38,852 bases of DNA. Source: Bacteroidaceae bacterium. GTDB lineage: Bacteria > Bacteroidota > Bacteroidia > Bacteroidales > Bacteroidaceae. Where the stretch lies: positions 1 through 38,852 of the forward strand of contig JAFZVY010000021.1 in the NCBI GenBank assembly GCA_017617575.1. Reading direction: 5' to 3'. Made by a program: the position numbers and the translations under genes. Positions 14,704-23,671 of the stretch are shown here, piece after piece. The notes under the pieces were generated by a model, which saw only the letters and a list, made by a program, of their open reading frames with translations, ran no database searches and was not told the origin of the DNA. How positions within the stretch are numbered: the first letter of the stretch is position 1; each line of letters starts with the position of its first letter.

Positions 14704-15872
14704 TATTCTTTAGTGTCTTTGTAATCTTTTGTCATTATCTCGTAGCAGAGCTTGAACCATATTATTGCTACTGGTAGAGCCTTTAGGGCGTATGGTTGTA
14801 CCCATTCCTTGCGTATGTATGCTGGGAACAAGTCGGATGGCGAAAGGCTTGTCAGGATAAAGGCAAACACCATGAGTGCCACGTCTATCCTGCCTCTTTT
14901 CCAAGGGCTTGCCGTGAACCATATTGCCACTCCTGTGAGGGCTATGATGTAACCACTTGACTCTGTACCTGTGCTGAACAAGCAAATGAACATGAGTGCA
15001 GATGCAAGGATTGTCTGCTTGAATCCTTCGTTTGCGTATTGCTTAATCCTGAGATATGGGGTGGCGAAGAGTGCCATTCCCGGAAGGATTATAAACAAGT
15101 CCGAGAACTGCAAGCCAGATGTTCTGTGAACCAATCCAAGAAGCGAGATGTTCTGTGCTATGGAATCGCCATTTTCCGCATTCTTGCTTCCGAGGCATTC
15201 TATCCATTCCTTATATTGTGAAATCTGGTACTCAACTCCTGAATAGAGCATAGGAATGCAAGAGAGCACAACGAGCCATCCCATGAAAGACAAGACGTAT
15301 CTTACCTTATGCTTTGAGAAAAGGAAGAATGCAAGTCCCACTATTCCGTATAGCTTTACAAGGAAACCTATCACGATGAAGAATGTAGCCCATTGGTCTT
15401 GTTCTTTCTTTACAAAGTGGTAGCTGAGCAACATTATTCCAGCTATGGCTATGTTGAACTGTTGCATGAATAGTGCCGTGAGAAGTTCGTGGGCACAGAA
15501 CCATAGTATGAATATCTTCTGATAATCCGTGAAGGAAGACTTGCGTACCGTCCAGTACATGAACATGGATAGTGCCGCACACCATAAGACGAGACCGGGT
15601 ATCTCTGGCATCATGGCAAAAGGAGCTATGATGGCAGAGAAGAAAGGGCCGTAAACGTTATGGTCGAAATACTCCTCCGGATAATAGGCATAAAGAGATT
15701 TGCCTTGTAGCGAATGCCAAAAAACATTCCTGAAAATAGCAAAGTTGTTATGATGATTCAATTTTGCTATGGCAGAAATGACTCCTAACACAAGCCATAG
15801 TCCCAAAAGTGTGTGAGGACTTTTAAAGAATGGTTTATGAAAGAATGTTTGTATTTTATTTGTCAGTTCCAT
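14703..15872 (-). CDS. GT87-type polyprenol-phosphate-sugar transferase
   Basis: A 389-residue integral membrane protein with about ten helices. The first large loop carries NNFAIFRNVFWHSLQGKSLY and YFDHNVYGPFFSAIIAPFAM, the conserved segment of GT87 (former DUF2029) transferases, which use polyprenyl-phosphate sugars on the periplasmic face of the inner membrane. The lipid-linked donor would come from the GtrB-like gene just upstream. It overlaps that gene by 17 bases and touches gtrA downstream, so the three are co-translated. The transferred sugar and acceptor are unknown. Confidence 0.82.
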   Translation of the reverse strand: MELTNKIQTFFHKPFFKSPHTLLGLWLVLGVISAIAKLNHHNNFAIFRNVFWHSLQGKSLYAYYPEEYFDHNVYGPFFSAIIAPFAMMPEIPGLVLWCAALSMFMYWTVRKSSFTDYQKIFILWFCAHELLTALFMQQFNIAIAGIMLLSYHFVKKEQDQWATFFIVIGFLVKLYGIVGLAFFLFSKHKVRYVLSFMGWLVVLSCIPMLYSGVEYQISQYKEWIECLGSKNAENGDSIAQNISLLGLVHRTSGLQFSDLFIILPGMALFATPYLRIKQYANEGFKQTILASALMFICLFSTGTESSGYIIALTGVAIWFTASPWKRGRIDVALMVFAFILTSLSPSDLFPAYIRKEWVQPYALKALPVAIIWFKLCYEIMTKDYKDTKE

Positions 15873-16809
15873 TGATAGAGTCTCTCTTTCCGTTATAGCT
15901 GTTGATGAAATATCCTGGACGTCCTTTCACTTCGTTAAATACTCTTCCGAGGTATTCGCCTATTATTCCTAAACTTAATAGTTGCACACCTCCAAGGAAA
16001 AGTATTGTAACCATAATGGTTGGGTATCCTTGGACAGGTTCACCGAAAATGTTCGTTACAACTATTATGTATATGAGATAAATGAATGCAACAAATGAAA
16101 TGATTATTCCTGCAAATGAAGCAAAACGAAGTGGTGCAATAGTGTAAGACATTATACCATTGATTGCCAAATTAACAAGTGAAAGCAAGTTCCATTTCGT
16201 CTGCCCCTCTTGGCGTTCTAATTGTTTGTAGTAGATGCCTTTTTTGTGGAAACCAATCCATGAATACATTCCTTTTGTGTTTCGTTCTGCTTCACGCATC
16301 ATGCGAAGAGCTTTTATACAACTCTTGTCGAGCAGGCGAAAATCTCCAGTATTCTTTTGTATAGGAACTCTCGTGAGGCTTTGCAATAGTTTGTAGTACC
16401 ATTGTGATGTTTTGCGTTTTAGCCATCCTTCCTTTGAACTTTCTCGTTGAGCATAAACGTCATCATAGCCTTCTTCCCAATATTTTAGCATTTCTGGAAT
16501 GACGCTTATAGGATGTTGCATATCCGCATCCATGATAATCATTGCATCACTATCAATGTAATCAAATCCAGCCATCATCGCAATTTCCTTTCCATAGTTA
16601 CGTGATAGGTCAAGGTAACTGAAATGGGAATCTTCTTCATGCAGACGAATCATCTGTTGTAGTGTGTTGTCTGTACTTCCATCATTAACGAGTAGAAACT
16701 CCCATTCATAGTTAGGATTGGCTATGAGAACCTCATTCATACATTTTCGCAAGAGATTAAATGAGGCTTCCTCATTATATGCTGGAAGCAATATTGTTAT
16801 CTTTTTCAT
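15856..16809 (-). CDS. GtrB-like polyprenyl-phosphate glycosyltransferase (GT2)
   Basis: A 317-residue protein of the DPM1/GtrB group. The N-terminal GT-A domain has ILLPAYNEEAS, VNDGSTDNT and MDADMQHP (the DxD-type metal site), then QRESSKEGWLKRKTSQWYYK and GDFRLLDK. Two C-terminal helices (about 230-260 and 267-292) anchor it in the inner membrane, and the end GRVFNEVKGRPGYFI is typical. It is expected to make undecaprenyl-phosphate sugar on the cytosolic side, feeding the GT87 and GtrA partners. The start ATG overlaps the deacetylase stop by four bases. Confidence 0.88.
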   Translation of the reverse strand: MKKITILLPAYNEEASFNLLRKCMNEVLIANPNYEWEFLLVNDGSTDNTLQQMIRLHEEDSHFSYLDLSRNYGKEIAMMAGFDYIDSDAMIIMDADMQHPISVIPEMLKYWEEGYDDVYAQRESSKEGWLKRKTSQWYYKLLQSLTRVPIQKNTGDFRLLDKSCIKALRMMREAERNTKGMYSWIGFHKKGIYYKQLERQEGQTKWNLLSLVNLAINGIMSYTIAPLRFASFAGIIISFVAFIYLIYIIVVTNIFGEPVQGYPTIMVTILFLGGVQLLSLGIIGEYLGRVFNEVKGRPGYFINSYNGKRDSINGTDK

Positions 16810-17603
16810 TTTCCTTGATTATGTACGATGTGGTTGTTAGTGAATTCTGTAAATGTGATGAATTGCGCGCCTTCCTTCTTGAACATACGGATAAGTTCGC
16901 CAAGGCGTTGACACATACCTTCTCCTGCGTGATTCTTGATGATGAATGGCATCTTGAGTTCAGGATGCTCGCCAAGTGGGTAGAACTCCCATGGGTGGAA
17001 ATATGTGACGAACTGTCCGTCGTGGTTATGCGTCCATCTGCACCATGATTTGTAAAGCCACATAGGCAGGTTGTGCATGGCAAGCCAAAAGAGTGGGAAA
17101 CGAAATCCCGGTGTTACGCTTGCAGGAATCTCAAGAACATTGCCCCTCATGAAAGGGGTGCGTGACTCCGTGAGGTGCATGTAGCGACCTGGGATAAAAG
17201 CAGGATTAAGGGAAGAATTGTATGTGTAACCCTGACGTTCAATCTCCTCATCGCTTACTGGAAACATACGTGGCTGACGATAGCCGTGAATAGTTCTTCC
17301 CGTCACTTCTTCAAGTATGCGCTTGGAGTTGATTACATCCTCTGGCTTTGGGTTCCAGTGGTCGCATCCGTGAGCAGCTACTTCGTGCCCCTCGTTCATG
17401 ATGCGTGCCATTACCTCTGGAGCATGTTGTGCAAAGTTCGATGTGCAAAAGAATGTTGCCCTCACATTCTCTTTCTTTAGTACATCAAGTATCTTATTTG
17501 TTCCATATATGGAAACTTCCATTCCTTCTTTCAGGGTGTCGTATTGAACCCCATGTTCTCTTGGAACATCGAATTCCTCTGTATCAAAGCTTAATAAGAT
17601 CAT
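16806..17603 (-). CDS. Polysaccharide deacetylase (NodB-like)
   Basis: A 265-residue protein of carbohydrate esterase family 4 type. It begins ILLSFDTEEFD (catalytic Asp-Asp position written DTEE), followed by RATFFCTSNFA, HEVAAHGCDHWNP (the metal-binding HxxxH-type motif) and GYRQPRMFPVS (the R-Q-P motif). No signal peptide is seen, so it acts in the cytoplasm or on a lipid-linked sugar at the inner face. As first gene of the operon it may deacetylate the sugar handled by the GtrB/GT87/GtrA partners. A good promoter stands upstream. Confidence 0.87.
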   Translation of the reverse strand: MILLSFDTEEFDVPREHGVQYDTLKEGMEVSIYGTNKILDVLKKENVRATFFCTSNFAQHAPEVMARIMNEGHEVAAHGCDHWNPKPEDVINSKRILEEVTGRTIHGYRQPRMFPVSDEEIERQGYTYNSSLNPAFIPGRYMHLTESRTPFMRGNVLEIPASVTPGFRFPLFWLAMHNLPMWLYKSWCRWTHNHDGQFVTYFHPWEFYPLGEHPELKMPFIIKNHAGEGMCQRLGELIRMFKKEGAQFITFTEFTNNHIVHNQGK

Positions 17604-17621
17604 TTTTACCTAATGTTTATA

Positions 17622-17654
17622 CAAACGTATAGTTTTTCACATTTGTTCTGCAAA
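17622..17654 (-). promoter_or_regulatory. Promoter of the deacetylase-GtrB-GT87-GtrA operon
   Basis: On the minus strand TTTG (17651-17654) is followed after 21 bases by TACGTTTG (17622-17629), an exact Bacteroidetes-type promoter 19 bases before the start codon. It is divergent from the promoter at 17713. Confidence 0.75.
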
Positions 17655-17712
17655 GTTACTAATAAAAATTAAACTCTCAGTTGTGTTGGAATGGTTTGTC
17701 CGCAAAATGTTG

Positions 17713-17720
17713 TAAATTTG
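17713..17720 (+). promoter_or_regulatory. -7 box of the LtaS-like/glycosyltransferase operon
   Basis: TAAATTTG matches TAnnTTTG and lies 18 bases before the ATG at 17739. TTTG occurs at 17695-17698 but only 14 bases upstream, short of the usual spacing. The box lies inside a longer in-frame extension starting at 17691, which argues against that earlier start. The block was copied to 13963. Confidence 0.65.
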
Positions 17721-17738
17721 CAAAAAAATATAGAACAA

Positions 17739-19574
17739 ATGACTGTAATTAAAAGTTCAAGGCTCTACATATTGTTAAAACTCTTTCTTGTACTGATGCT
17801 CATATTTGTATTGCAGAAACCTGTGTTTATGCTATACAATTCATCAGTATGCGAAGGTCTGTCATTCTCTGATTACCTTGACGTCATGTGGCACGGATTG
17901 GCTCTTGACTCTACCATGAGCGGATATGTGCTCGTGATTCCATGGATTGTATTGTTCGTGAGCTTCTTCGTGAAGGTAAATCTACGCAAGTGGCTTGTGC
18001 CATATTTCTCGGTCATTTTACAGCTTCTTGCCATCATTTTCGTTGCAGATGTGGTAATGTATGGCTTCTGGCAATTTAAGCTCGACTCCACGGTATTCAT
18101 CTATACTGACAAGCCTGCCGATGCGATGGCAAGTGTGAGCGGATTGTTCGTATTCCTGACAATCGTTTCCATCATTGTTCTTACAGTTGCATATTGCGCT
18201 CTTGTGTATTATGTCTTGCCAGGCAGTGTCCTCAATGAGTCCTCAAAACCTCTTCATTCACTGGTCATGATTCCAGTACTCGGATTGATGTTCATCATGA
18301 TTCGTGGAGGAGTAGGTGAAGGTACTGCTAATGTCACAAGTGCATATTATTCCGAGAAGCAATTCCTGAATCATTCAGCCGTTAATAGCGCATTCAATAT
18401 GTTCTATTCCTTGTCTCATCAGCAGGACTTCGCAAGTGAGTTCCAATATTATGACGATGAAAAGGAACTGAACTCTCTGATGCAAGGAATATACAACACG
18501 GAAAGTATTGAACCTGATACTCTGTTCACTACCAAGCGTCCTAATGTCATTCTTGTGGTATGGGAAGGCTGTGGCGCAAGTATTGCAGGATGCGTAGGTG
18601 CAAAGGAAGATGCTACCCCTAATCTTGACAAGCTTGCCAGCGAGGGAATACTCTTCTCCAACTGTCAAGGTAATAGTTTCCGTACTGACCGTGGACTTGT
18701 TAGCATCAATAGCGGATGGCTTGGTTATCCTTCTGCCTCGCTCATGAAGATTCCAGAAAAGTGTGAGACCCTACCGGGCATTGCACGCTCATTGAAGGAT
18801 GCTGGCTACAACACGGAGTTCTGGTATGGTGGCGACATCAACTTCACCAACATGGGTGGCTTCATGCTTCAAAATGGATACGAGAAGACATATTCCGACA
18901 AGGATTTCTCCCGTAAGGAGAGGTCAACGGATTGGGGTGTTCCAGACGAACACTTGTTCGGAAAGGTTTCGGAATCCGTCCGTAATCTTGCAGAGCCATT
19001 CTTTGTAAGTATAATGACATTGTCTAGTCATGAGCCTTGGGATGTTCCATATAGACGACTCAAGAAGGACATAGAGAATAGTTTTGCCTATACGGACGAC
19101 TGTCTTGGAAAGTTTGTCAGCAAGTTGAAGGCTGAAGGCAAATGGGACAATACGGTTCTTATTGTAGTTCCTGACCATGGCGTGTCCGTGCAGGAAGGAA
19201 GAGGACGCTCAAGTCTTGATGTGATACACATCCCTCTTGTCATGGCAGGTGGTGCGGTCAAGGAACATCGCGTAATCAACACTCTGATGAATCAGTCGGA
19301 CTTGGCTGCTACACTTCTCGGACAGCTTGGCATCGACCACAAGGATTTCATCTTTAGTCGTGACGTATTGAGCAAGACTTACACCTACCCAACAGCCATA
19401 CACTGTTCAAGGGTAGAGTTCTCATTCTTCGATTCCACGGGAGTAAGCACCTACGACCTTGACGGTAACATGGTTGTGCAGAACGTGGACGAGATAGGCG
19501 ATAACAAGGAACAGAGAGTAAGAAAGGGCAAGGCAATACTCCAGACATTGTATAAGGATACTGCAAACAGATAA
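17739..19574 (+). CDS. LtaS-like phosphatidylglycerol-type phosphotransferase (sulfatase fold)
   Basis: A 611-residue inner-membrane protein. About five helices fill the first 215 residues, then from about 266 comes an alkaline-phosphatase/sulfatase-fold domain: RPNVILVVWEG (E276), FRTDRG with the probable nucleophile T316, SSHEPWDVP and VVPDHG (metal Asp and His). This is the layout of LtaS, OpgB and EptA-type enzymes, which transfer phosphoglycerol or phosphoethanolamine to surface glycans from the periplasmic side. In a Gram-negative it probably decorates a capsule or lipopolysaccharide. I prefer ATG 17739 over 17691 because the promoter box lies between them. Four glycosyltransferases follow on the same strand. 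Confidence 0.85.
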   Translation: MTVIKSSRLYILLKLFLVLMLIFVLQKPVFMLYNSSVCEGLSFSDYLDVMWHGLALDSTMSGYVLVIPWIVLFVSFFVKVNLRKWLVPYFSVILQLLAIIFVADVVMYGFWQFKLDSTVFIYTDKPADAMASVSGLFVFLTIVSIIVLTVAYCALVYYVLPGSVLNESSKPLHSLVMIPVLGLMFIMIRGGVGEGTANVTSAYYSEKQFLNHSAVNSAFNMFYSLSHQQDFASEFQYYDDEKELNSLMQGIYNTESIEPDTLFTTKRPNVILVVWEGCGASIAGCVGAKEDATPNLDKLASEGILFSNCQGNSFRTDRGLVSINSGWLGYPSASLMKIPEKCETLPGIARSLKDAGYNTEFWYGGDINFTNMGGFMLQNGYEKTYSDKDFSRKERSTDWGVPDEHLFGKVSESVRNLAEPFFVSIMTLSSHEPWDVPYRRLKKDIENSFAYTDDCLGKFVSKLKAEGKWDNTVLIVVPDHGVSVQEGRGRSSLDVIHIPLVMAGGAVKEHRVINTLMNQSDLAATLLGQLGIDHKDFIFSRDVLSKTYTYPTAIHCSRVEFSFFDSTGVSTYDLDGNMVVQNVDEIGDNKEQRVRKGKAILQTLYKDTANR

Positions 19575-19612
19575 GAACCACTATAAGTGTAACGTAAAAA
19601 GTATAAGAAACT

Positions 19613-20461
19613 ATGATATTTGTAAGGGATAAAGGTCAAATGTGCAATAACATATTGCAGTTTGCGCATGTATATGCTTGGGCAAAAGACAATGGACGCC
19701 AATGCATATCAATGCGCTTTGCTTACAAATACCAGTATTTCAATATTTGTACTGAATTCAGACATAATGTCTTTAGTTATTTGCTTGGCAAGTTCATGGC
19801 TTTTACAGGCATAATACCTGTAGTGGCTTATAATGACATAAACGAGGACAAGTCGGAGAAGGAGCAGTTTATCTTGTCCCATCGTTCAGTAATGGTTGAG
19901 GGATGGTGCGTAAGGTATTTTGACTTGTTCTATAAATACAAGGAGGACATCAAGACGTTGTTCCGCTTCAAGCCTTCCATTCAGGGGAAGATTGACGCAT
20001 ATATTAACGACACGTCTTTGAAGGACGAGGTAAAAATAGGAGTCCATATCCGTAGAGGTGACTATAAGACATGGTGCAATGGTGCTTTCTACTTTGAAGA
20101 CGAAGAATTCATTACCTATGTCAATCGCTTTATCGAATCGCTTGCCAATAAGACTTGTACGGTTTACATCTGCGGAAATGCGTCTGCACTTGACCATGAC
20201 AAGTTCAAGTCTTCCATAAAGAGTTCAAAAGTATATTTCCCTAATGGCAACCCAGGTGAGGACCTTTGTCTCCTTTCCCAGTGCGATTATGTCATGGGAC
20301 CTCCAAGCTCATTCTCCTTGGTTGCTTCAATGTATAGCAAGGCACAACTGTTCTGGTTGACGAGCCATGATGCGGACAATGCAGAGATAGACGTCCGAAG
20401 CTTTGACGAGCAACTGCCAAGGCTTGACTCTATATGGTGGGACACTTGTGTAAAGAAGTAG
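19613..20461 (+). CDS. GT11-like (alpha-1,2-fucosyltransferase family) glycosyltransferase
   Basis: A 282-residue soluble protein. The N-terminal GQMCNNILQFAHVYAWAKDNG corresponds to the GxLGNQ-like loop of GT11 enzymes, and VHIRRGDYKTW is their donor-binding HxRRGDY motif. VYICGNAS, FPNGNPGEDLCLLSQCDYV and GPPSSFSLVASMYS fit the remaining conserved blocks. Such enzymes add fucose, or sometimes galactose, to surface glycans, which in gut Bacteroidales can mimic host glycans. It starts 38 bases after the LtaS-like stop, with the next gene 3 bases after its own, so it is in the operon. The donor is an inference. Confidence 0.78.
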   Translation: MIFVRDKGQMCNNILQFAHVYAWAKDNGRQCISMRFAYKYQYFNICTEFRHNVFSYLLGKFMAFTGIIPVVAYNDINEDKSEKEQFILSHRSVMVEGWCVRYFDLFYKYKEDIKTLFRFKPSIQGKIDAYINDTSLKDEVKIGVHIRRGDYKTWCNGAFYFEDEEFITYVNRFIESLANKTCTVYICGNASALDHDKFKSSIKSSKVYFPNGNPGEDLCLLSQCDYVMGPPSSFSLVASMYSKAQLFWLTSHDADNAEIDVRSFDEQLPRLDSIWWDTCVKK

Positions 20462-20464
20462 CGT

Positions 20465-21634
20465 ATGGAAGGAAAGAAGAACATATTGGTGCTTGTGAGC
20501 CGTTTCCTTGACGGAGGAATAGATACCGTACTTGTGGAGTATCTTAACAATCTGTCACGCCTTACAGAGCATAAGGTGACGCTTGCCATCATGCTATGTA
20601 TGGACGAGCTTGAGGTTTATCGCCATAGGATTTCGCAGGATGTTGAGGTAAAGTACCTCGTTGATAGTCATTCCTTGACTTGGTACAAACAGAATGTTCA
20701 GAGGGGCAAGCGTAATGCTCTCTTTGGATTGTATGACGAAATGCTTCTCAATCCTATTCGCAGGAGACAAGCACAAAGGCGACTCGATGCTTTGGCTAAA
20801 GAGAATGATGTCGTCATCGACTTTGACAGCTGCTTTAGTTCCTTTGTACGCAAGGAATGGAAAGCAAGGAAGATAGCCTTTTTCCATTTCAGTTTCAAGA
20901 AAGAGCTTGAACGAAAGCCTCGGCGAATAAAGAGGTTTCGCAAGAGAATATCAAAATACGACCGAGTGGTCACAATATCGGATGCCATGCTTGAAGAGGG
21001 AAGGGAACTCTTCCCTGAGTATTCCGATAAGTTTGCAAGGATATACAACTCTGTCAATCCTGCCGAACTTGAAAGGAAGGCAGAGTGTGACATCAATGCC
21101 TCAAAGCCTTATCTCTTGGCTGTGGAACGTCTTGAGGAGAACCAGAAGGACATTTCCAATCTTATTGATGCGTATGCCATTCTTCGTGACAGAATGGGAG
21201 ATAACGCTCCTCTGCTCTATCTTATTGGCAAAGGTAAGGATGAACAGATGCTCAGGCATAAGGCTATGACGAAGGGCTTAGGTGAAAGCATTGTGTTCCT
21301 CGGTTTCCAATCCAACCCATATCCTTGGATAAAGAATGCCAACATCATTGTGCATAGTGCCAAGTTTGAAGGCCTTCCAACCGTTCTTATTGAGTCGTTG
21401 CTCCTTGGCAAGCTCATTATATCAACGGACTGTCCTACAGGGCCAAGTGAGATACTTAATCAGGGAAAGGCTGGTGTCCTTGTTCCAGTTGGAAATTCGG
21501 AGGCTTTTGCCGATGCAATGGGACGTGTGCTTTCCGACAAGGTTTTGCAAGGCGAATTACTTGCAGAAGGAAGGAAACACAGGGACTTATTCCTACCCGA
21601 AAACAACATAAGGCTATTGGAACGGCTATTTTGA
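20465..21634 (+). CDS. Glycosyltransferase family 4
   Basis: A 389-residue GT-B enzyme. It begins KNILVLVSRFLDGGIDTVL and has a basic middle segment (ELERKPRRIKRFRKRISKYDRVVTIS). The C-terminal donor half has LLAVERLEENQKD, LIGKGKDEQML and the signature SAKFEGLPTVLIESLLLG followed by DCPTGPSEIL. The acceptor and sugar are unknown; the DCPTGPSEIL segment is frequent in enzymes adding galactose or N-acetylgalactosamine in capsule and lipopolysaccharide loci. It begins 3 bases after the GT11-like stop. After it, 92 bases separate the next gene, with no terminator seen. Confidence 0.87.
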   Translation: MEGKKNILVLVSRFLDGGIDTVLVEYLNNLSRLTEHKVTLAIMLCMDELEVYRHRISQDVEVKYLVDSHSLTWYKQNVQRGKRNALFGLYDEMLLNPIRRRQAQRRLDALAKENDVVIDFDSCFSSFVRKEWKARKIAFFHFSFKKELERKPRRIKRFRKRISKYDRVVTISDAMLEEGRELFPEYSDKFARIYNSVNPAELERKAECDINASKPYLLAVERLEENQKDISNLIDAYAILRDRMGDNAPLLYLIGKGKDEQMLRHKAMTKGLGESIVFLGFQSNPYPWIKNANIIVHSAKFEGLPTVLIESLLLGKLIISTDCPTGPSEILNQGKAGVLVPVGNSEAFADAMGRVLSDKVLQGELLAEGRKHRDLFLPENNIRLLERLF

Positions 21635-21726
21635 TGTTCGGCTGAAGCTATTCCAAGCCACTATTTCCATTCACCGTGAACGGTGAATGCCACCAATTTC
21701 GAGAATCACGATAATAAGACTAAATA

Positions 21727-22479
21727 ATGATTTCTGTAGTCATAAATACATATAATGCGGAGAAGCATCTTGCAAAAGTGCTTGAATCGGTGAAGTCATT
21801 TGACGAGATAGTCATCTGCGACATGGAGAGTACGGATTCCACACTCGACATAGCACGTCAGTACGGTTGCAAGATTGTTACCTTCATCAAGGGCGACTGC
21901 AACATTGTAGAGCCTGCTCGTAACTTCGCCATTCAGAGTGCCAGCAATCCTTGGGTGCTTGTGGTGGATGCAGACGAAATGGTAACTCCAGAGCTTCGTT
22001 CATATCTGTATGACCTAATCAAACGTGAGGATTGCCCAGACGGAGTGTACATTCCTCGTCGCAACTATTTCATGGGACAGTTTATGCATGCCCTCTATCC
22101 TGATTATATCCTTCGCTTCTTCCGCAAGGATGTTACGGACTGGCCACCAATTATTCATGTACAGCCAACGGTGAAGGGTAAAGTCATACGTGCTCCAAAG
22201 AACCGTGGATTGGCTTTTGAACATCTTGCCAACGATAGCGTGTCTGAACGTCTTCGCAAGACGGACATCTATACACAGAACGAGATGGTGAAGAAGGCAC
22301 ATAAGCATTATGGAGCATGGGCATTCATTAGTCGTCCTACCCACCGATTTGTAAAGAGCTACTTTATCAAGGGTGGTTTTAGGGATGGTATTCCTGGTTT
22401 TATTTATGCTTGCCTTGAGTCCTTGTACCAAGTGATTATGATGGGTAAGATTGTTGAACAAAAAAACAAGAAGCTATGA
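21727..22479 (+). CDS. GT2 glycosyltransferase, lipopolysaccharide-core type (WaaE-like)
   Basis: A 250-residue GT-A enzyme. ISVVINTYNAEKHL, VICDMESTDST, EPARNFAIQSASNPWVLVVD and DADEMVTPEL form the nucleotide-sugar and DxD metal sites. RRNYFMGQFMH and the YILRFFRKD segment are typical of the WaaE/KdtX-like group, which adds glucose or a similar sugar to the inner core of lipopolysaccharide. The C-terminal part has a weakly hydrophobic helix, so it may sit on the membrane. Its stop overlaps the next start by four bases (ATGA). It belongs to the operon starting at 17739. Confidence 0.85.
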   Translation: MISVVINTYNAEKHLAKVLESVKSFDEIVICDMESTDSTLDIARQYGCKIVTFIKGDCNIVEPARNFAIQSASNPWVLVVDADEMVTPELRSYLYDLIKREDCPDGVYIPRRNYFMGQFMHALYPDYILRFFRKDVTDWPPIIHVQPTVKGKVIRAPKNRGLAFEHLANDSVSERLRKTDIYTQNEMVKKAHKHYGAWAFISRPTHRFVKSYFIKGGFRDGIPGFIYACLESLYQVIMMGKIVEQKNKKL

Positions 22480-23399
22480 GCCAGCCTTTAGTAAGTGTCA
22501 TAATGCCAAACTACAATCATTCGGCTTATCTTCCTGCACGTATAGAGAGCATATTAGGACAAACCTATCCAAACTTTGAAGTCATCCTCCTTGACGACTG
22601 CTCCACGGACAATAGTCGTGAGGTCATTGCCAAATATAGCTCCGACCCAAGAGTGACGAATGTTGTAATCAACGAGAAGAACTCTGGAAGCACTTTCGTA
22701 CAGTGGCAAAAAGGCTTTGACATTGCCAAGGGAGAGTTTATCTGGATAGCAGAGAGTGACGATATGGCAGACAAGAATCTGCTTACCAAGTTGGTTGGCA
22801 AGCTATGCTCTGTGGATAATGGTGTTCTTGCATTTGGGCATTCCATGATGATAGACCAAGACGGCAAGGAACTGCCTTATTCATGGGATGAACCAGAGAA
22901 CTATGATGGCAAGGGCATCTATGACGGAAAGTCATTTGCAAGGCACAGAATGGTTTATAAGAACATCCTATATAATGCAAGTATGATTGTGTTCCGCAAG
23001 TCATGCCTCTCAGGTGTCAATCCTTCCTACAGGGAATATCGCTATTGCGGCGACTGGTCTTTCTGGTTTGATATATGCTGTCAGGGAACGGTAGTAGAAG
23101 TACCAGAGAAACTTAACTATTTCCGTCAGCACACCAACAAGGTCTCTGCACGTTCCCGTCTTAATGGCGACGACTTCAAGGAACAAGCACGATGTCAGTT
23201 GAGAATAGCGGAGGTGCTCAATCTCTCAACATATCAGATGAAGTGCTTGCGCGGACGCTCCACCAAGAGAATAAGGAAGTCTTCAGTTCCAAACAAACAG
23301 GAGTTGATAGAGACATATCCTCTTTTGTATGACGGAACTAAAACAGACATTCTATTATATGAGATAGACAAGATAATAGGTCAGTCGGGTATGAAATAA
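22476..23399 (+). CDS. GT2 glycosyltransferase
   Basis: A 307-residue GT-A enzyme of family 2. VSVIMPNYNHSAYL, VILLDDCSTDNS and WIAESDDMAD give the nucleotide-binding and DxD-like metal motifs. Later, YCGDWSFWFDICCQG contains the acidic base position and FRQHTNKVSARS the end of the domain. This resembles family-2 enzymes of O-antigen and capsule clusters; the sugar cannot be predicted. It is the last gene of the operon; a hairpin overlapping its stop codon probably ends the transcript. Confidence 0.86.
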   Translation: MSQPLVSVIMPNYNHSAYLPARIESILGQTYPNFEVILLDDCSTDNSREVIAKYSSDPRVTNVVINEKNSGSTFVQWQKGFDIAKGEFIWIAESDDMADKNLLTKLVGKLCSVDNGVLAFGHSMMIDQDGKELPYSWDEPENYDGKGIYDGKSFARHRMVYKNILYNASMIVFRKSCLSGVNPSYREYRYCGDWSFWFDICCQGTVVEVPEKLNYFRQHTNKVSARSRLNGDDFKEQARCQLRIAEVLNLSTYQMKCLRGRSTKRIRKSSVPNKQELIETYPLLYDGTKTDILLYEIDKIIGQSGMK

Positions 23400-23413
23400 C
23401 CCGCTGACCTATT
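23375..23413 (+). terminator. Hairpin across the stop codon at the end of the glycosyltransferase operon
   Basis: AATAGGTCAG (23375-23384) pairs with CTGACCTATT (23404-23413), and CGGGT with ACCCG inside, leaving one bulged base. The TAA stop (23397-23399) is in the loop. A short T run follows. The rest of 23414-23589 shows only A/T-rich sequence. Confidence 0.6.
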
Positions 23414-23589
23414 TACGTAATGGTCGTAGCCGTAACGTAATTCTTCTTAGGATGATAGTCAGCATATAACTATTTTTAGTGCTCCATTAGAGTATGAGTT
23501 TTATCATTCTTTCCATGAAAAACACTCAAAAGGGGACTCTTTGGCGTGCTTTTTTGTTTTTTGAGTAAATAAAAACAACATAATGATTG

Positions 23590-23616
23590 TTTGCATAAAA
23601 AAAAGTTGTACTTTTG
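23590..23616 (+). promoter_or_regulatory. Promoter of the etfBA-acyl-CoA dehydrogenase operon
   Basis: TACTTTTG (23609-23616) is a good -7 box. A TTTG stands at 23590-23593, but with only 15 bases between, shorter than usual. The start codon is 55 bases downstream. Confidence 0.55.
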
Positions 23617-23671
23617 CCTTTGCTAATACAGTAAAACAAATAGCATATTAACCTAAACTAAATAAAATAAT

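Noticed and set aside
17691-17738. Earlier ATG for the LtaS-like gene
   Set aside because: The TAnnTTTG promoter box lies inside this stretch, and the copied block at 13963 keeps the promoter plus the ATG corresponding to 17739.
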